The position numbers and the translations under genes are program-made. Positions 54,188 to 61,790 of a stretch of 64,000 nucleotides of DNA are shown here, piece after piece (the stretch's first letter is position 1; each line of letters starts with the position of its first letter). The notes under the pieces were generated by a model. That model did no database searches. It was not told the origin of the DNA and saw only the letters and a list, made by a program, of their open reading frames with translations. This stretch comes from JAEYXS01 sp943367715 (lineage in GTDB: Bacteria; Verrucomicrobiota; Verrucomicrobiia; Limisphaerales; JAEYXS01), in the NCBI GenBank assembly GCA_943367715.1, contig CALRJY020000006.1, positions 62,001-126,000 on the forward strand, read 5' to 3'.

Positions 54188-56227
54188 TTAGGCAGAGACG
54201 GCTGTGCGGGCGAGGAATTTTTGGGCGGCTTCGAGTTGGGCGGTGGTGCCGAGGAGCAGGATTTGATCGCCGACGCGGAGTTCTTCGTCGGGTTCGGGAT
54301 TGATGATGGGATTTCCGTTGCGATCGATGCCGACGATGCTGGCGCCGGTTTCTTTGCGCAGACCGGTTTCACGGATGAGCTTGCCGATGACGGCGGTGCC
54401 TTCCACGAGGGTGATGGCTTGCAGATCGGCCTCACGCAGCAGGCCGGGTTTCGGCGAGGCTTCCGGGGCATGGCGTTCCACGGGCGGCTGGTTCAACGTT
54501 TCATGCAGCGCGTATTGAGCCTTGGAGTAGATCTTGATGGCGGAGCGCCAGAGCAGGAACGTCAGCAGACCGGCCACCACCAACAGGACGAGGAAGATGC
54601 GGAAAGGTGGGAGCAAGGGAGTGCTCAAGCTGAGCCCCAGCATGAACAGGCCGATCAATCCGCCGAGCGGGATGCCCTGCGACACGATGCTCCGGATGGC
54701 TTCCGTGCGCGTGCCGGCGGAGGCTTCCTTCACTTTGAGGTCCGCGATGAGCAGGCCGAGGGCCTGGAGTTTGCGGAAGGCGGCGATGAACAGGGGCAAG
54801 GCCACAATGACGGCGGTGATCCAGAGGGCGGATTTGTAAGCGGCGTCATCTTGCAACATGGCGGGCAGCCAATTCGGCTGGGTGCGGCCGAAGAAGACGG
54901 CGGTGATGAACACGGCGCAGATGAGCGCCACGTTCAGGAATACTTGCAGCATCCATTTACGGATGAACTTGCGGGCGAGGCTGTCTTTGCGCGTCTCGCC
55001 GAGCTGGCCGGCCCACTTGGTGTAGAGCTCCAGCGTATCCAGAAATGGTTTCGGGGCTTTGCGATCAAACCAGCGCACCGCTCCGTCAGCACCCTTGATA
55101 AGGTAAGGTGTGGTGAGGGTAGTGATGGCGGAGACGGCCACGGCGATGGGGTAGAGAAATTCGCTGGTGACTTTGAGCTGCAAGCCGAGGGCGGCGATGA
55201 TGAAGGAGAATTCACCGATCTGCGCCAGCCCCATGCCGACGCGGAGGGAAGTGCGGACGTCGTTGCCCGCGGCAAAGGTGCCGAGGCCGCAACTGATCAC
55301 CTTCCCCACAACGACGAGGACGCTGATGATGGCGATGGGACCGGCGTAGGCGATGAGCATCTTGGGGTCGATGAGCAGGCCGATGGAGACGAAGAAGATG
55401 GCGCTGAACATGTCACGGACCGGTTCCATGAGGTGCTCGATCTTATGGATCTCCCGCGCTTCGGAGATGAGCGCACCGATGACGAAGGCGCCCAAGGCCA
55501 CGCTGTAGCCGAGCTTGGCGGCGAGGAGCGAAAAGCCGAAGCAAAGGGCCAGCGCGGTGACGAGAAGCATCTCGCTACTCTTGAATTTGGCCACATAACC
55601 GAGCAGGCGCGGCACGGCGATGAGGCCGAGCACAAGGGCGGTGACGAGGAAGATGGAGAGCTTGCCGACGGTGGAGCCGACCTCACCCAAGGTCAGGGAA
55701 CCGGTCATGGCGATACCGGAGAGCAAAGCCAGCATGACGATGGCGAGGATGTCCTCAATGATGAGGATGCCGAAGATCATCCCGGCGAATTTCTCCTTCG
55801 CGAGGCCGAGTTCGTTCAGGGCCTTGATGATGATGGTGGTGGAGGAAACGGAGAGCATGGCGCCGAGGAATAGGCTGTCCATGTGGTTCCAACCAAACAT
55901 GCGGCCCGCAAAATAACCCGCGCCAAGCATGAAGATGATCTCCAGCCCGGCACCGAACAATGCGGTGACGCCGACGACCTTGAGCTTGCGGAGGTTGAAC
56001 TCCATGCCCAAGGAGAACATGAGGAGGATGATGCCCATCTCGGACATGTTCTGGATGGTGTGCTCATCCTGGATGAGGTTGAAGGGCGGCGTATGCGGGC
56101 CGATGATGACACCGGCCAAAATATAACCGAGGACCACGGGCTGCTTGAGGCGGTGGAACAAAACGGTGACCAACCCGGCGACGATCATGACGACGGCGAG
56201 GTCCTGTAAATATGTGATACCATGCAT
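54188..56227 (-). CDS. Cation/proton antiporter of the CPA2 (KefB-like) family with TrkA-C domain
   Basis: A 679-residue inner-membrane protein. About 12 helices form a CPA2 exchanger: VLGYILAGVIIGPHTP and MLSVSSTTIIIKALNE near residues 33 and 122, KLGYSVALGAFVIGALISEA near 238 and GMGLAQIGEFSFIIAALGLQ near 340. After a second membrane region (about 440-590), the C-terminus is a TrkA-C/RCK_C domain (EGTAVIGKLIRETGLRKETGASIVGIDRNGNPIINPEPDEELRVGDQILLLG) that usually binds a ligand and gates transport. A potassium or sodium/proton exchange role is likely; the RCK_N domain found in KefB/KefC is missing. Confidence 0.93.
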   Translation of the reverse strand: MHGITYLQDLAVVMIVAGLVTVLFHRLKQPVVLGYILAGVIIGPHTPPFNLIQDEHTIQNMSEMGIILLMFSLGMEFNLRKLKVVGVTALFGAGLEIIFMLGAGYFAGRMFGWNHMDSLFLGAMLSVSSTTIIIKALNELGLAKEKFAGMIFGILIIEDILAIVMLALLSGIAMTGSLTLGEVGSTVGKLSIFLVTALVLGLIAVPRLLGYVAKFKSSEMLLVTALALCFGFSLLAAKLGYSVALGAFVIGALISEAREIHKIEHLMEPVRDMFSAIFFVSIGLLIDPKMLIAYAGPIAIISVLVVVGKVISCGLGTFAAGNDVRTSLRVGMGLAQIGEFSFIIAALGLQLKVTSEFLYPIAVAVSAITTLTTPYLIKGADGAVRWFDRKAPKPFLDTLELYTKWAGQLGETRKDSLARKFIRKWMLQVFLNVALICAVFITAVFFGRTQPNWLPAMLQDDAAYKSALWITAVIVALPLFIAAFRKLQALGLLIADLKVKEASAGTRTEAIRSIVSQGIPLGGLIGLFMLGLSLSTPLLPPFRIFLVLLVVAGLLTFLLWRSAIKIYSKAQYALHETLNQPPVERHAPEASPKPGLLREADLQAITLVEGTAVIGKLIRETGLRKETGASIVGIDRNGNPIINPEPDEELRVGDQILLLGTTAQLEAAQKFLARTAVSA

Positions 56228-56801
56228 ACGGCTTAATGGTGTCGGCGGTGCTTCATCGTTTATTTAACCAGCAACAATCCACGGCAAATTCATTTCCCCA
56301 GCAGGTGGCGTTCCGGTCATTCATTGGGACCGCACAAAGCTGGGGATTTTTCTTCCGTCCACTGTCCCTGACCACCGGTTCTCCGGCGGCTAACCCGGGG
56401 CAGTATGGCAGCGGAGGAGGACGGGCGCTGTTACAATTTCACGGCCGATTTTCCAACGGCGGCAACACGTCTGTGAGCGGGAGGCCACGCAGCAACTTAA
56501 GAGTGCCCGGGGAGGGAAACGAAGTGCAACCCTCGATTGCGGTTTAGGGGGAAATAATTTGGGGAAAGTGGGGGAGACTGAAGCGATGGGTCACGGCGGA
56601 CGTCGCGGACTGCCGGCTGGAAGCCAGCAGCACGGGTCGCGTGCTTCGTCGCTCGGCGCAGGGTTCAAACGATATCAATCAGCTCCCAATGGCCTAGAGT
56701 TTAAAATTTAAGCTGGAAACGGGATGGGATTGGTTTAAGACTGACGGAGTCTTAACGTTGTTCCGGGGCCTGTGGTGACCGGATTTTTTAGCAAGGAGAG
56801 T
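56228..56801. other. Gene-free gap of 574 bp
   Basis: No convincing gene is present; short open frames here lack codon bias and family-like sequence. Near 56610-56640 is CTGCCGGCTGGAAGCCAGCAGCAC, whose GCTGG/CCAGC hairpin and AGCA flank weakly recall family A. The last 60 bases probably carry the promoter of the HTH gene that follows. Otherwise I see nothing specific. Confidence 0.5.
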
Positions 56802-57185
56802 ATGGACATCCTCAATGAAGAGTTCACGCGGTTGCTGGCGAGTTCCGGCTGGAAGCAGTCGGAGGCGGCGAGGCATCTGCAATTATCCCCGGCAGTGATC
56901 ACGCGGTATGTGACCAATGACACGCGACCAAGCCTGACGGTGTTGAAGCTGTTCAAGCTGTTGATCGGGGATATGCAACCGTTGCCGGGGGAGGAATCGC
57001 TGGTGATGCAGGGTGAACTGGAGCGGCCACTGGATGCGGCGGAGCGGCAATTGATCCGGCACTTGCGGGCATTGAATGAAGGTGAGCGGCGGCGGGTGGT
57101 GCAGGCTTTCTGCGCGATGTTGGAGGCGGTGGAGCGGAAGCCGGGAGCAGAGGGACAGACCAAGGGGAAGAAGAAGGCGGGATAA
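56802..57185 (+). CDS. Helix-turn-helix (Cro/C1-like) protein
   Basis: A 127-residue protein with an N-terminal XRE-type helix-turn-helix: LLASSGWKQSEAARHLQLSPAVITRYVTNDTRPSLTVLKLFKLLIG. The C-terminal half is a helical, charged region ending in KGKKKAG. ATG 56802 has an excellent AAGGAGAG ribosome binding site 5 bases upstream, which decides the start. It is a likely transcription regulator at the left edge of an accessory-looking region; its targets are not visible. Confidence 0.85.
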   Translation: MDILNEEFTRLLASSGWKQSEAARHLQLSPAVITRYVTNDTRPSLTVLKLFKLLIGDMQPLPGEESLVMQGELERPLDAAERQLIRHLRALNEGERRRVVQAFCAMLEAVERKPGAEGQTKGKKKAG

Positions 57186-57266
57186 GGCTGTAAATCCCAA
57201 GTTGTGTCGCCTGAATCAAGGGTCAGATCTTTTTGATCACCTCGTGCTTCGGCTCACTCCTCACCC

Positions 57267-57314
57267 GGTTCCGCTGAGGGCGGAACCGACCTCTCCTCGT
57301 TGAGAGGAGAGGTC
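57267..57314. repeat. Hairpin repeat of the CTCACCCC type (family D), variant
   Basis: Two perfect hairpins lie end to end after the text CACTCCTCACCC: GGTTCCGC-TGAGG-GCGGAACC (57267-57287) and GACCTCTCCTC-GTTGA-GAGGAGAGGTC (57288-57314). Related copies with a single hairpin, CCTCACCCCGGCCCTCTCCC, lie at 61675-61713 and 62999-63044. Such sequences are found dispersed in many bacterial genomes. The rest of 57186-57397 shows nothing else. Confidence 0.65.
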
Positions 57315-57397
57315 ACATCTGATATGCTTCCGCCGGTTTTAACTGGAAATTGTTCATGACCGTCTCCTGCGGTGCAGTTTACGGAAACACGGAGATC

Positions 57398-57715
57398 TTA
57401 TGCGGCGAAGCGGGGGGCATCGCCGGGGTGTTGCTCGCCGAGGCAGAGGTTTTCCAGGGCTTGCAGATCGGTGAGGACGAAACGATGGGTCCAGCCGCGC
57501 GAGAATTGGGGATCGTAGTAATCGCGAAAGGAGCGTTTCACTTGCGAGATCTGGGCGAGGGCGAGCGGAGTGGCGATGGGGGAGGCGGCGATCTCATCCA
57601 ATACGGCGAGGGCTTGATGCAAGTGCGACTCGTAGGCGGAGAGGTCCAGCGCGGGATCGTTCTCGATCTGGTGCTTCAGCAGGGCGATTTTCCGAAACAA
57701 ATCCGCGGGATTCAT
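57398..57715 (-). CDS. Small orphan protein, paralog of the next gene
   Basis: A 105-residue helical protein. It resembles the product of 57862-58206: RDYYDPQFSRGWTHRFVLTDLQALENL here matches NAFYDAKTHRGWAQQFVLQDLARLESL there, and the N-terminal helices also align. Both lie in the same direction, 147 bases apart, so they come from a tandem duplication. The shared core, a Tyr/Phe-Tyr-Asp then RGW-x2-[QR]FVL-x-DL-x-x-LE[NS]L, is a recognisable motif, but I know no family with it. Confidence 0.65.
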   Translation of the reverse strand: MNPADLFRKIALLKHQIENDPALDLSAYESHLHQALAVLDEIAASPIATPLALAQISQVKRSFRDYYDPQFSRGWTHRFVLTDLQALENLCLGEQHPGDAPRFAA

Positions 57716-57861
57716 AGTGACTCAAAATATCCCGGGTGAGTGATTTTGCAACGGGGTCAGAAACCCGCATTTTTTTGGGGTGGATATCCTGCCGGGGCTT
57801 GGGGCGGAGCACCCCAGAGACGCAGGGGGAAGGACCGCAGAGGGGCGGGTTCTTAAGGCGT

Positions 57862-58206
57862 TCAGGACCGGAGCTGATCGCTGCCGGGCTGGTCGGACGG
57901 GCGGAAGGGAAATTTGGGAGCAGATTCAGTGGGCCAGAGGGATTCCAGCCGTGCGAGGTCTTGGAGGACGAATTGCTGGGCCCAGCCGCGATGGGTTTTG
58001 GCATCGTAGAAGGCGTTCACGGCGTTGGTAAGGTTTTGAAGGACGGAGGCGATCTCCGGGATGGCGCGGGCGTGGGCGCTGAGGCCGAAGAGGATGTCCT
58101 TGGCGCGGGCGTGCCGGTCACGCAGCAGCTCAGGCGGCTGGGCGATATCCTGGCGGATCTGCTGTCGCAACGTATCCAGATACTGAATATATAGGGCGCG
58201 GTCCAA
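57862..58206 (-). CDS. Small orphan protein, paralog of the preceding gene
   Basis: About 114 residues if it begins at TTG 58206, where the alignment with its paralog starts (DRALYIQYLDTLRQQI against NPADLFRKIALLKHQI). The open frame reaches another TTG at 58359, but that extra part has no match in the paralog and overlaps a gap with TGTCCTAG-like text. Core motif as in the paralog. It lies after the HTH-like gene at 58427-58885 and may be in the same transcript. Function unknown. Confidence 0.6.
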   Translation of the reverse strand: MDRALYIQYLDTLRQQIRQDIAQPPELLRDRHARAKDILFGLSAHARAIPEIASVLQNLTNAVNAFYDAKTHRGWAQQFVLQDLARLESLWPTESAPKFPFRPSDQPGSDQLRS

Positions 58207-58426
58207 GTGGTATGAGGTAAGCGCGTTTACAACATTTGCAAGGGGGAGGGGCCAAAAAATGTGTCCTAGAGCCGAATGTTTTGAGGGGCCAATTTCCCAA
58301 GACAAGGGAGGAGCCGTGGATTCTGCCAAAAACGACGGTTTTGACTGAGTTTGAGTCAAAACGGGACAGATGGGCCTGAGGCCGGGAAATCTACCGACTC
58401 CAAAAAAAACGTGAATTTTAAGGGTG

Positions 58427-58885
58427 CTAAGATTCGAGATCGGGCATAGGAGAGCGTGGTTCGGGGCGCGGGGATTTTTTGGCAGCGGGGGCGCATTTCT
58501 TTTTGCGGGCTTTTTTCATGGGCGTGATGGTGGCGGTGAGTTTGCGGCCGGGGACGCAAGGGGCGAGCTTGGGGCGTTTCAAGAGTTCGGCGCGCCACCA
58601 GGTGACTTGGGGGGATTCTTTGAAGGGGAGTTGCTGGCCGCTCTCGGCCAACAGGTTAAGACGCCAGGCGATGACGGACCAGCGCTCGATGCGGAGGTGG
58701 ACGCGACCGCGGCTACCATCGCAATTGATGGCGGCGGCTACAATCACACCACTATCAATGAGTGCGCGCACTTGATTTTCTGACATGGCAAAAGCATGGG
58801 CTACTTCTGCTACGGTGAGCACGGGGCGGGAATGGGGAAACCACGAATCCGTCTCGAAGAGTGAGGGTTGATTCAACTGTGTCAT
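58427..58885 (-). CDS. MerR/excisionase-type helix-turn-helix protein
   Basis: A 152-residue protein. Near residues 21-45, LTVAEVAHAFAMSENQVRALIDSGVIVAAAIN is a helix-turn-helix of the excisionase/MerR kind, followed by a wing-like RGRVHLRIERWSVIAWRLNLL. The C-terminal 40 residues are very basic (KKARKKKCAPAAKKSPRPEPRS). Such small proteins regulate or assist mobile elements. It lies upstream of the two paralogous orphan genes, and a MITE-like element and an operator-like palindrome lie in its own upstream region. Confidence 0.8.
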   Translation of the reverse strand: MTQLNQPSLFETDSWFPHSRPVLTVAEVAHAFAMSENQVRALIDSGVIVAAAINCDGSRGRVHLRIERWSVIAWRLNLLAESGQQLPFKESPQVTWWRAELLKRPKLAPCVPGRKLTATITPMKKARKKKCAPAAKKSPRPEPRSPMPDLES

Positions 58886-58904
58886 ACTACTGCTACTGCT
58901 CCTT

Positions 58905-59070
58905 AGAGACTGCCTGAAAAAATCTCTGCCCGTCGTCTGCTTGTTCCGTTGGGCTGGGGCCGTGTTGCGGCTCGGTCACAGATTGCTTATCAATATGCTC
59001 CCTCGCCGCGCCTAGCCCCAGCCCAACGGCCCCGCGCATCCACCGCTCAGCCATTTTTCAGACAGTCTCT
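58905..59070. mobile_element. MITE-like inverted-repeat element, 166 bp
   Basis: The ends are inverted repeats, AGAGACTGCCTGAAAAAAT (58905-58923) and ATTTTTCAGACAGTCTCT (59053-59070), with about two differences. Inside is a second, perfect 15-bp pair, CCGTTGGGCTGGGGC (58946-58960) and GCCCCAGCCCAACGG (59015-59029). There is no open frame. The size and structure fit a miniature inverted-repeat element, or an ancient deletion derivative of an insertion sequence. I see no clear target duplication. It lies 20 bases upstream of the excisionase-like gene. A related end may lie at 61774-61793. Confidence 0.75.
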
Positions 59071-59136
59071 GCTCTGGCGGCTTCGGTCTCACCTCAAGGA
59101 TATCACCAGAGTTCAGCGCCCACTATAAAGGGGGAC

Positions 59137-59157
59137 CTAGGACAACGGCTGTCCTAG
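59137..59157. promoter_or_regulatory. Palindromic operator-like site
   Basis: CTAGGACA-ACGGC-TGTCCTAG is a perfect inverted repeat with 8-bp arms and a 5-bp spacer, a form typical of repressor sites. It is about 250 bases upstream of the excisionase-like gene and 67 bases from the MITE. The half-site TGTCCTAG occurs again at 58261-58268, just upstream of the second paralogous orphan gene. Confidence 0.35.
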
Positions 59158-59292
59158 TGAATAATGTGAATAACTTTTGTTTAGCAGGTGAAAAGGTTTG
59201 GGTATCAGGAGGTTAGGCGGAGAGTGTGATGGTTAAGCTCCAAATCCAAAGATCCAAGCTCCAGAGAATTTTCAATTTCCAAGTGAGGGAAT

Positions 59293-59319
59293 AGGACTTA
59301 TGGGACAAATGGGACGGAT
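59293..59319. repeat. Tandem 9-bp repeat GGGACNNAT, three units
   Basis: AGGACTTAT, GGGACAAAT and GGGACGGAT follow each other without a gap (59293-59319). A different 9-bp repeat with two exact units of ATATAGCGC plus a partial unit lies at 62629-62654. Such short units can change in copy number. It ends 4 bases before the stop codon of the next minus-strand gene. Confidence 0.55.
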
Positions 59320-59323
59320 GAGT

Positions 59324-59701
59324 TCAGCCGGAGGATGCACAGCACAGGTCTTTGAGGTGAGGCAAAGTGAAAATGGTTTCATCGGCAAGGGGATAAATCT
59401 CCAGGGTATCGAGCAGGCCGGCGCGGGCGAAGAGGAGGATGCCGATGGGGATTCCCTCGGGAGAGGTGGCTTGTATATCTGCGAGGATGGTGGCGGATGT
59501 TTCCTCAGATGCGGTCTGGCTGTTCACGGCGAGGTTGATGGTGGGGCAGCCGCAGGGACAACGGGAAACTACGGTGATGTGGGGGAGCTGCGGCAGATAC
59601 GCTTTGGCTTCCGGGGTGCCGTGATTCAAGAGCCATTCGAGCAACGTGCGCTCGTGCTCGGTGAGCGGGCGAACGTCGGGGATGGGTAATTGGTCTAGCA
59701 C
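59324..59701 (-). CDS. Small protein with CPCGCPT motif
   Basis: A 125-residue soluble protein. The middle holds SRCPCGCPTINLAVNSQT, three cysteines in six residues, which suggests a metal-binding site, followed by a beta-rich C-terminal half (IPIGILLFARAGLLDTLEIYPLADE). I have seen no characterised relative. It lies between the MITE region and a family B repeat and is transcribed towards them. Confidence 0.7.
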   Translation of the reverse strand: MLDQLPIPDVRPLTEHERTLLEWLLNHGTPEAKAYLPQLPHITVVSRCPCGCPTINLAVNSQTASEETSATILADIQATSPEGIPIGILLFARAGLLDTLEIYPLADETIFTLPHLKDLCCASSG

Positions 59702-59798
59702 TTATCTGTTGATAAAAGAACGAAGAGCAAGATGCAATATCGGCTCAAGGTAGCGAACAGAAGCAATTCAAGAGCGTCTTATTATGAGGATGTCTGTC

Positions 59799-59878
59799 GT
59801 CCCTAACGGGACTTGCCGGAATCATGGCGCGATTCCCGAGCGATGAATCGCTGGGCTATTTTCTTTCGCCCTCCGGGC
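59799..59878. repeat. Three-hairpin repeat (family B), second copy
   Basis: The hairpins come in the same order and spacing as at 53903-53980: GTCCC-TAAC-GGGAC-type (59799-59812), CCCGAGCGAT-GA-ATCGCTGGG (59835-59855) and GCCC-TCC-GGGC (59868-59878). The first and third hairpins are nearly unchanged, while the middle one has a wholly different but self-complementary sequence. Confidence 0.8.
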
Positions 59879-59918
59879 TGGGGGATGGGCGGGGTATGAA
59901 TCAGTGCAGGCCGAGGTA

Positions 59919-60203
59919 TCAGGGAAAAAATGCGGGCCAGAGGTGGCGGAGGAGGCAGGCGGAGAGGATGAGGGCTTGTGCGCCCCAGCCGGAGAGTTCG
60001 AGGGCACGGTGGCGAGGGATGGAGCAGCAGACGAGCAGGACGGGAATGAGGGCGATGACAAAGGCGAAGAGTTTTTCTTCCAGGCTGACTTGGCCGCGAT
60101 AGGACATGAGGGGGACGGAGAGAAAATATTGGGCGCTGCCGAGTGAAAGGGACAGGAGGCGTTTAGGCAGCGCGGTCATGAGAGCAGGATGAAGCTTGAT
60201 CAT
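59919..60203 (-). CDS. Small membrane protein, uncertain
   Basis: A 94-residue protein with one clear membrane helix (about residues 46-63, LFAFVIALIPVLLVCCSI) and a second weaker one near 70-88. There is no ribosome binding site that decides the start and no recognised family. Codon use fits the local G-rich pattern only moderately, so it might be a chance frame. Confidence 0.45.
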   Translation of the reverse strand: MIKLHPALMTALPKRLLSLSLGSAQYFLSVPLMSYRGQVSLEEKLFAFVIALIPVLLVCCSIPRHRALELSGWGAQALILSACLLRHLWPAFFP

Positions 60204-60274
60204 CTTTTAGAAGGGCGCGAAGAAACAAAAAGGAAAATAGCTAATCGCAAAATAGCCGATAGCCGAGGAGAGTT

Positions 60275-60306
60275 CATTTCAAATTTCAGGATTTGAGATT
60301 TCAAAG
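60275..60306. repeat. AT-rich hairpin repeat (family F), copy 1
   Basis: TTTCAAAT-TTCAGG-ATTTGAGA followed by TTTCAAAG forms a hairpin in AT-rich DNA, in contrast to the GC-rich surroundings. A near-identical copy lies at 61066-61097 (TTTCAAAT-TTCAGG-ATTTGAAA). Both copies stand at the 3' side of minus-strand genes, and the second includes the last codons and stop of the gene at 61093. Confidence 0.65.
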
Positions 60307-60371
60307 GAGGTGATTTTGGAGGTGGGTGGATTCTCGTAAGGGAGGATTTTTCAAATGGATGGTCAGGCACC

Positions 60372-60977
60372 CTATGGAGCTTTCTCCACGGGCGGCGTGT
60401 TGGTTTGTGTCGTTACGGGTTTGGCTTTTGAACTGGTTCCCGGTGCGGCATGTGGAAAGGTAAAGGAGGCCAATACCCGGGTGATATCGCGCCGGTTTTG
60501 CATGGCTTCATCAGCGTAGGACGAGCCGACGATCTCGACGGTGCCGTCTGGTCCGGAGTACACCTGGCAGATGAGCATAACATCATCCTGACCAAGACGG
60601 CCGGAGAGCTGAAAGCGCTGCCATTCACGTCCCGTAACGGTAACGCGTTGATCCAGGGAAAGCTGGAGGGTCGGGTGATTGGCCTGGAGAACGCGTCGGG
60701 CAGATTCGGCAAAAGATTTCAAATCACCCGCCTGAACCGGCCCGATGACAACGCCAAAGTTCAGGCGGTTTTCCAAGCTGAAGGTCATATCATAACCACG
60801 GGCGGAGCGGATCACATCCCAATTGCCAGGCCAGACGCTAAAGGAATAGTTGGTGACGGTACCACGCAGGACGAAGGCCACGGCAGGAGGTTCGGAACGG
60901 ACGGACGGTTCGGCGGAAAACCCGATGGCGGGGAGCAGAAGGACCAAGAGCTGGCTGATGAAAAGTATAAGTTTCAT
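60372..60977 (-). CDS. Secreted hypothetical protein
   Basis: A 201-residue exported protein: signal peptide at residues 1-22 (cleavage near GFSA-EP), then a beta-rich domain with VAFVLRGTVTNYSFSVWPGNWDVIR and LSLDQRVTVTGREWQRFQLSGRLGQDDVMLICQVYSGPDGTVEIVGSS. The C-terminal 30 residues are a Thr/Pro-rich flexible tail. I do not recognise the family. It stands alone. Confidence 0.72.
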   Translation of the reverse strand: MKLILFISQLLVLLLPAIGFSAEPSVRSEPPAVAFVLRGTVTNYSFSVWPGNWDVIRSARGYDMTFSLENRLNFGVVIGPVQAGDLKSFAESARRVLQANHPTLQLSLDQRVTVTGREWQRFQLSGRLGQDDVMLICQVYSGPDGTVEIVGSSYADEAMQNRRDITRVLASFTFPHAAPGTSSKAKPVTTQTNTPPVEKAP

Positions 60978-61065
60978 GGCGAAGCGAGGAGAGTGGTGCA
61001 GGTGACAGCTTCAGGCGGTTTGGCGAGTTTTTGCGCGGTGGCAGAGCCAAGCGGGGAGATCCGGG

Positions 61066-61097
61066 GAATTTCAAATTTCAGGATTTGAAATTTCAAA
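61066..61097. repeat. AT-rich hairpin repeat (family F), copy 2
   Basis: TTTCAAAT-TTCAGG-ATTTGAAA, followed by TTTCAAAG, matches copy 1 at 60275-60306 almost base for base. It overlaps the stop codon of the gene at 61093-61380, so the last residues of that protein come from the repeat. Confidence 0.65.
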
Positions 61098-61380
61098 GGG
61101 GTGATGAGTTGTCGGGTGTGGGTTTGGCCTTGGGCGCGAGCACGGCTTCGCGGATGGCGACGATGAGCGGGGCGTCATGCAGCAGGCGAAACAGATGGAC
61201 GATTTTTGAATAGAGGAAATGGATCAGGAAGAGGACGCCGACGAGGACGCAAAGGTCGGAATGGACGTGCAGGCCGGTGAGCAGCACGGCGGTGCCGAAG
61301 CAGAGGAGCAGGGTCTCGCGAAGGAGGCGGAGTTCGCGGGCGACCGGGGTGGAGTCGGGGCGATCAGGTTGATTTGACAT
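61093..61380 (-). CDS. Small membrane protein with two helices
   Basis: A 95-residue protein with a charged N-terminus (NQPDRPDSTPVARELRLLRE), two membrane helices (about 22-40 and 44-62) joined by VHSDLC, and a cytoplasmic C-terminus. ATG 61380 is preferred; the frame is open 32 codons upstream, but that part is not protein-like. No family is recognised. The C-terminal end is formed by a family F repeat. Confidence 0.6.
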   Translation of the reverse strand: MSNQPDRPDSTPVARELRLLRETLLLCFGTAVLLTGLHVHSDLCVLVGVLFLIHFLYSKIVHLFRLLHDAPLIVAIREAVLAPKAKPTPDNSSPL

Positions 61381-61790
61381 GGCGTGCGGGGATGAAGTTT
61401 TTCCTGTGTAAGAGGAAAAATAGGACGGCCACGAAAGAGGGGCAAGGAGGTTTTGTTGGGAGCCTGTCATGAACAAAGTAGTGAAGACTCGGTTTTAGAG
61501 ACAGGCGTTGGTTCTTTCGTCCCGGACGGGACTGGTCGTTTTTAGGAACGATTTACCCACCAATGAAATGCTTGTCATTACCCACAAAGTTCCAGGGCTG
61601 AAAATATTTCAATGAGACAGCGGAGGCCGGTGTTTGCCTTACGAAAGATGGCTGGATTTGCTTATGCGAATCTCCTTCCCCCTCACCCCGGCCCTCTCCC
61701 TTGGGGAGAGGGAGAACATTCTCCGCGTCAACAGCGCGAGCAACCAGCTGACTAGCGGTTGTTTTGTTGTCTAATTTTTTAGGACAGGCT
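61381..61790. other. Gene-free gap of 410 bp with repeat remnants
   Basis: I see no gene. It holds a decayed family B repeat (GTCCCGGACGGGAC at 61519-61532, with traces to 61610), a family D hairpin (CCTCACCCC then CCCTCTCCC-TTGG-GGAGAGGG, 61675-61713), and at 61774-61793 the text ATTTTTTAGGACAGGCTCTAG, which resembles an end of the 58.9-kb MITE-like element. Confidence 0.55.

Noticed and set aside
54179..55873. 564-codon plus-strand frame antisense to the antiporter
   Set aside because: Asp/Glu/Gly/Gln-rich mirror of membrane helices; the antiporter is complete and conserved.
56236..56547. 103-codon plus-strand frame in the gap after the antiporter
   Set aside because: Low-complexity composition, no ribosome binding site, no family resemblance.
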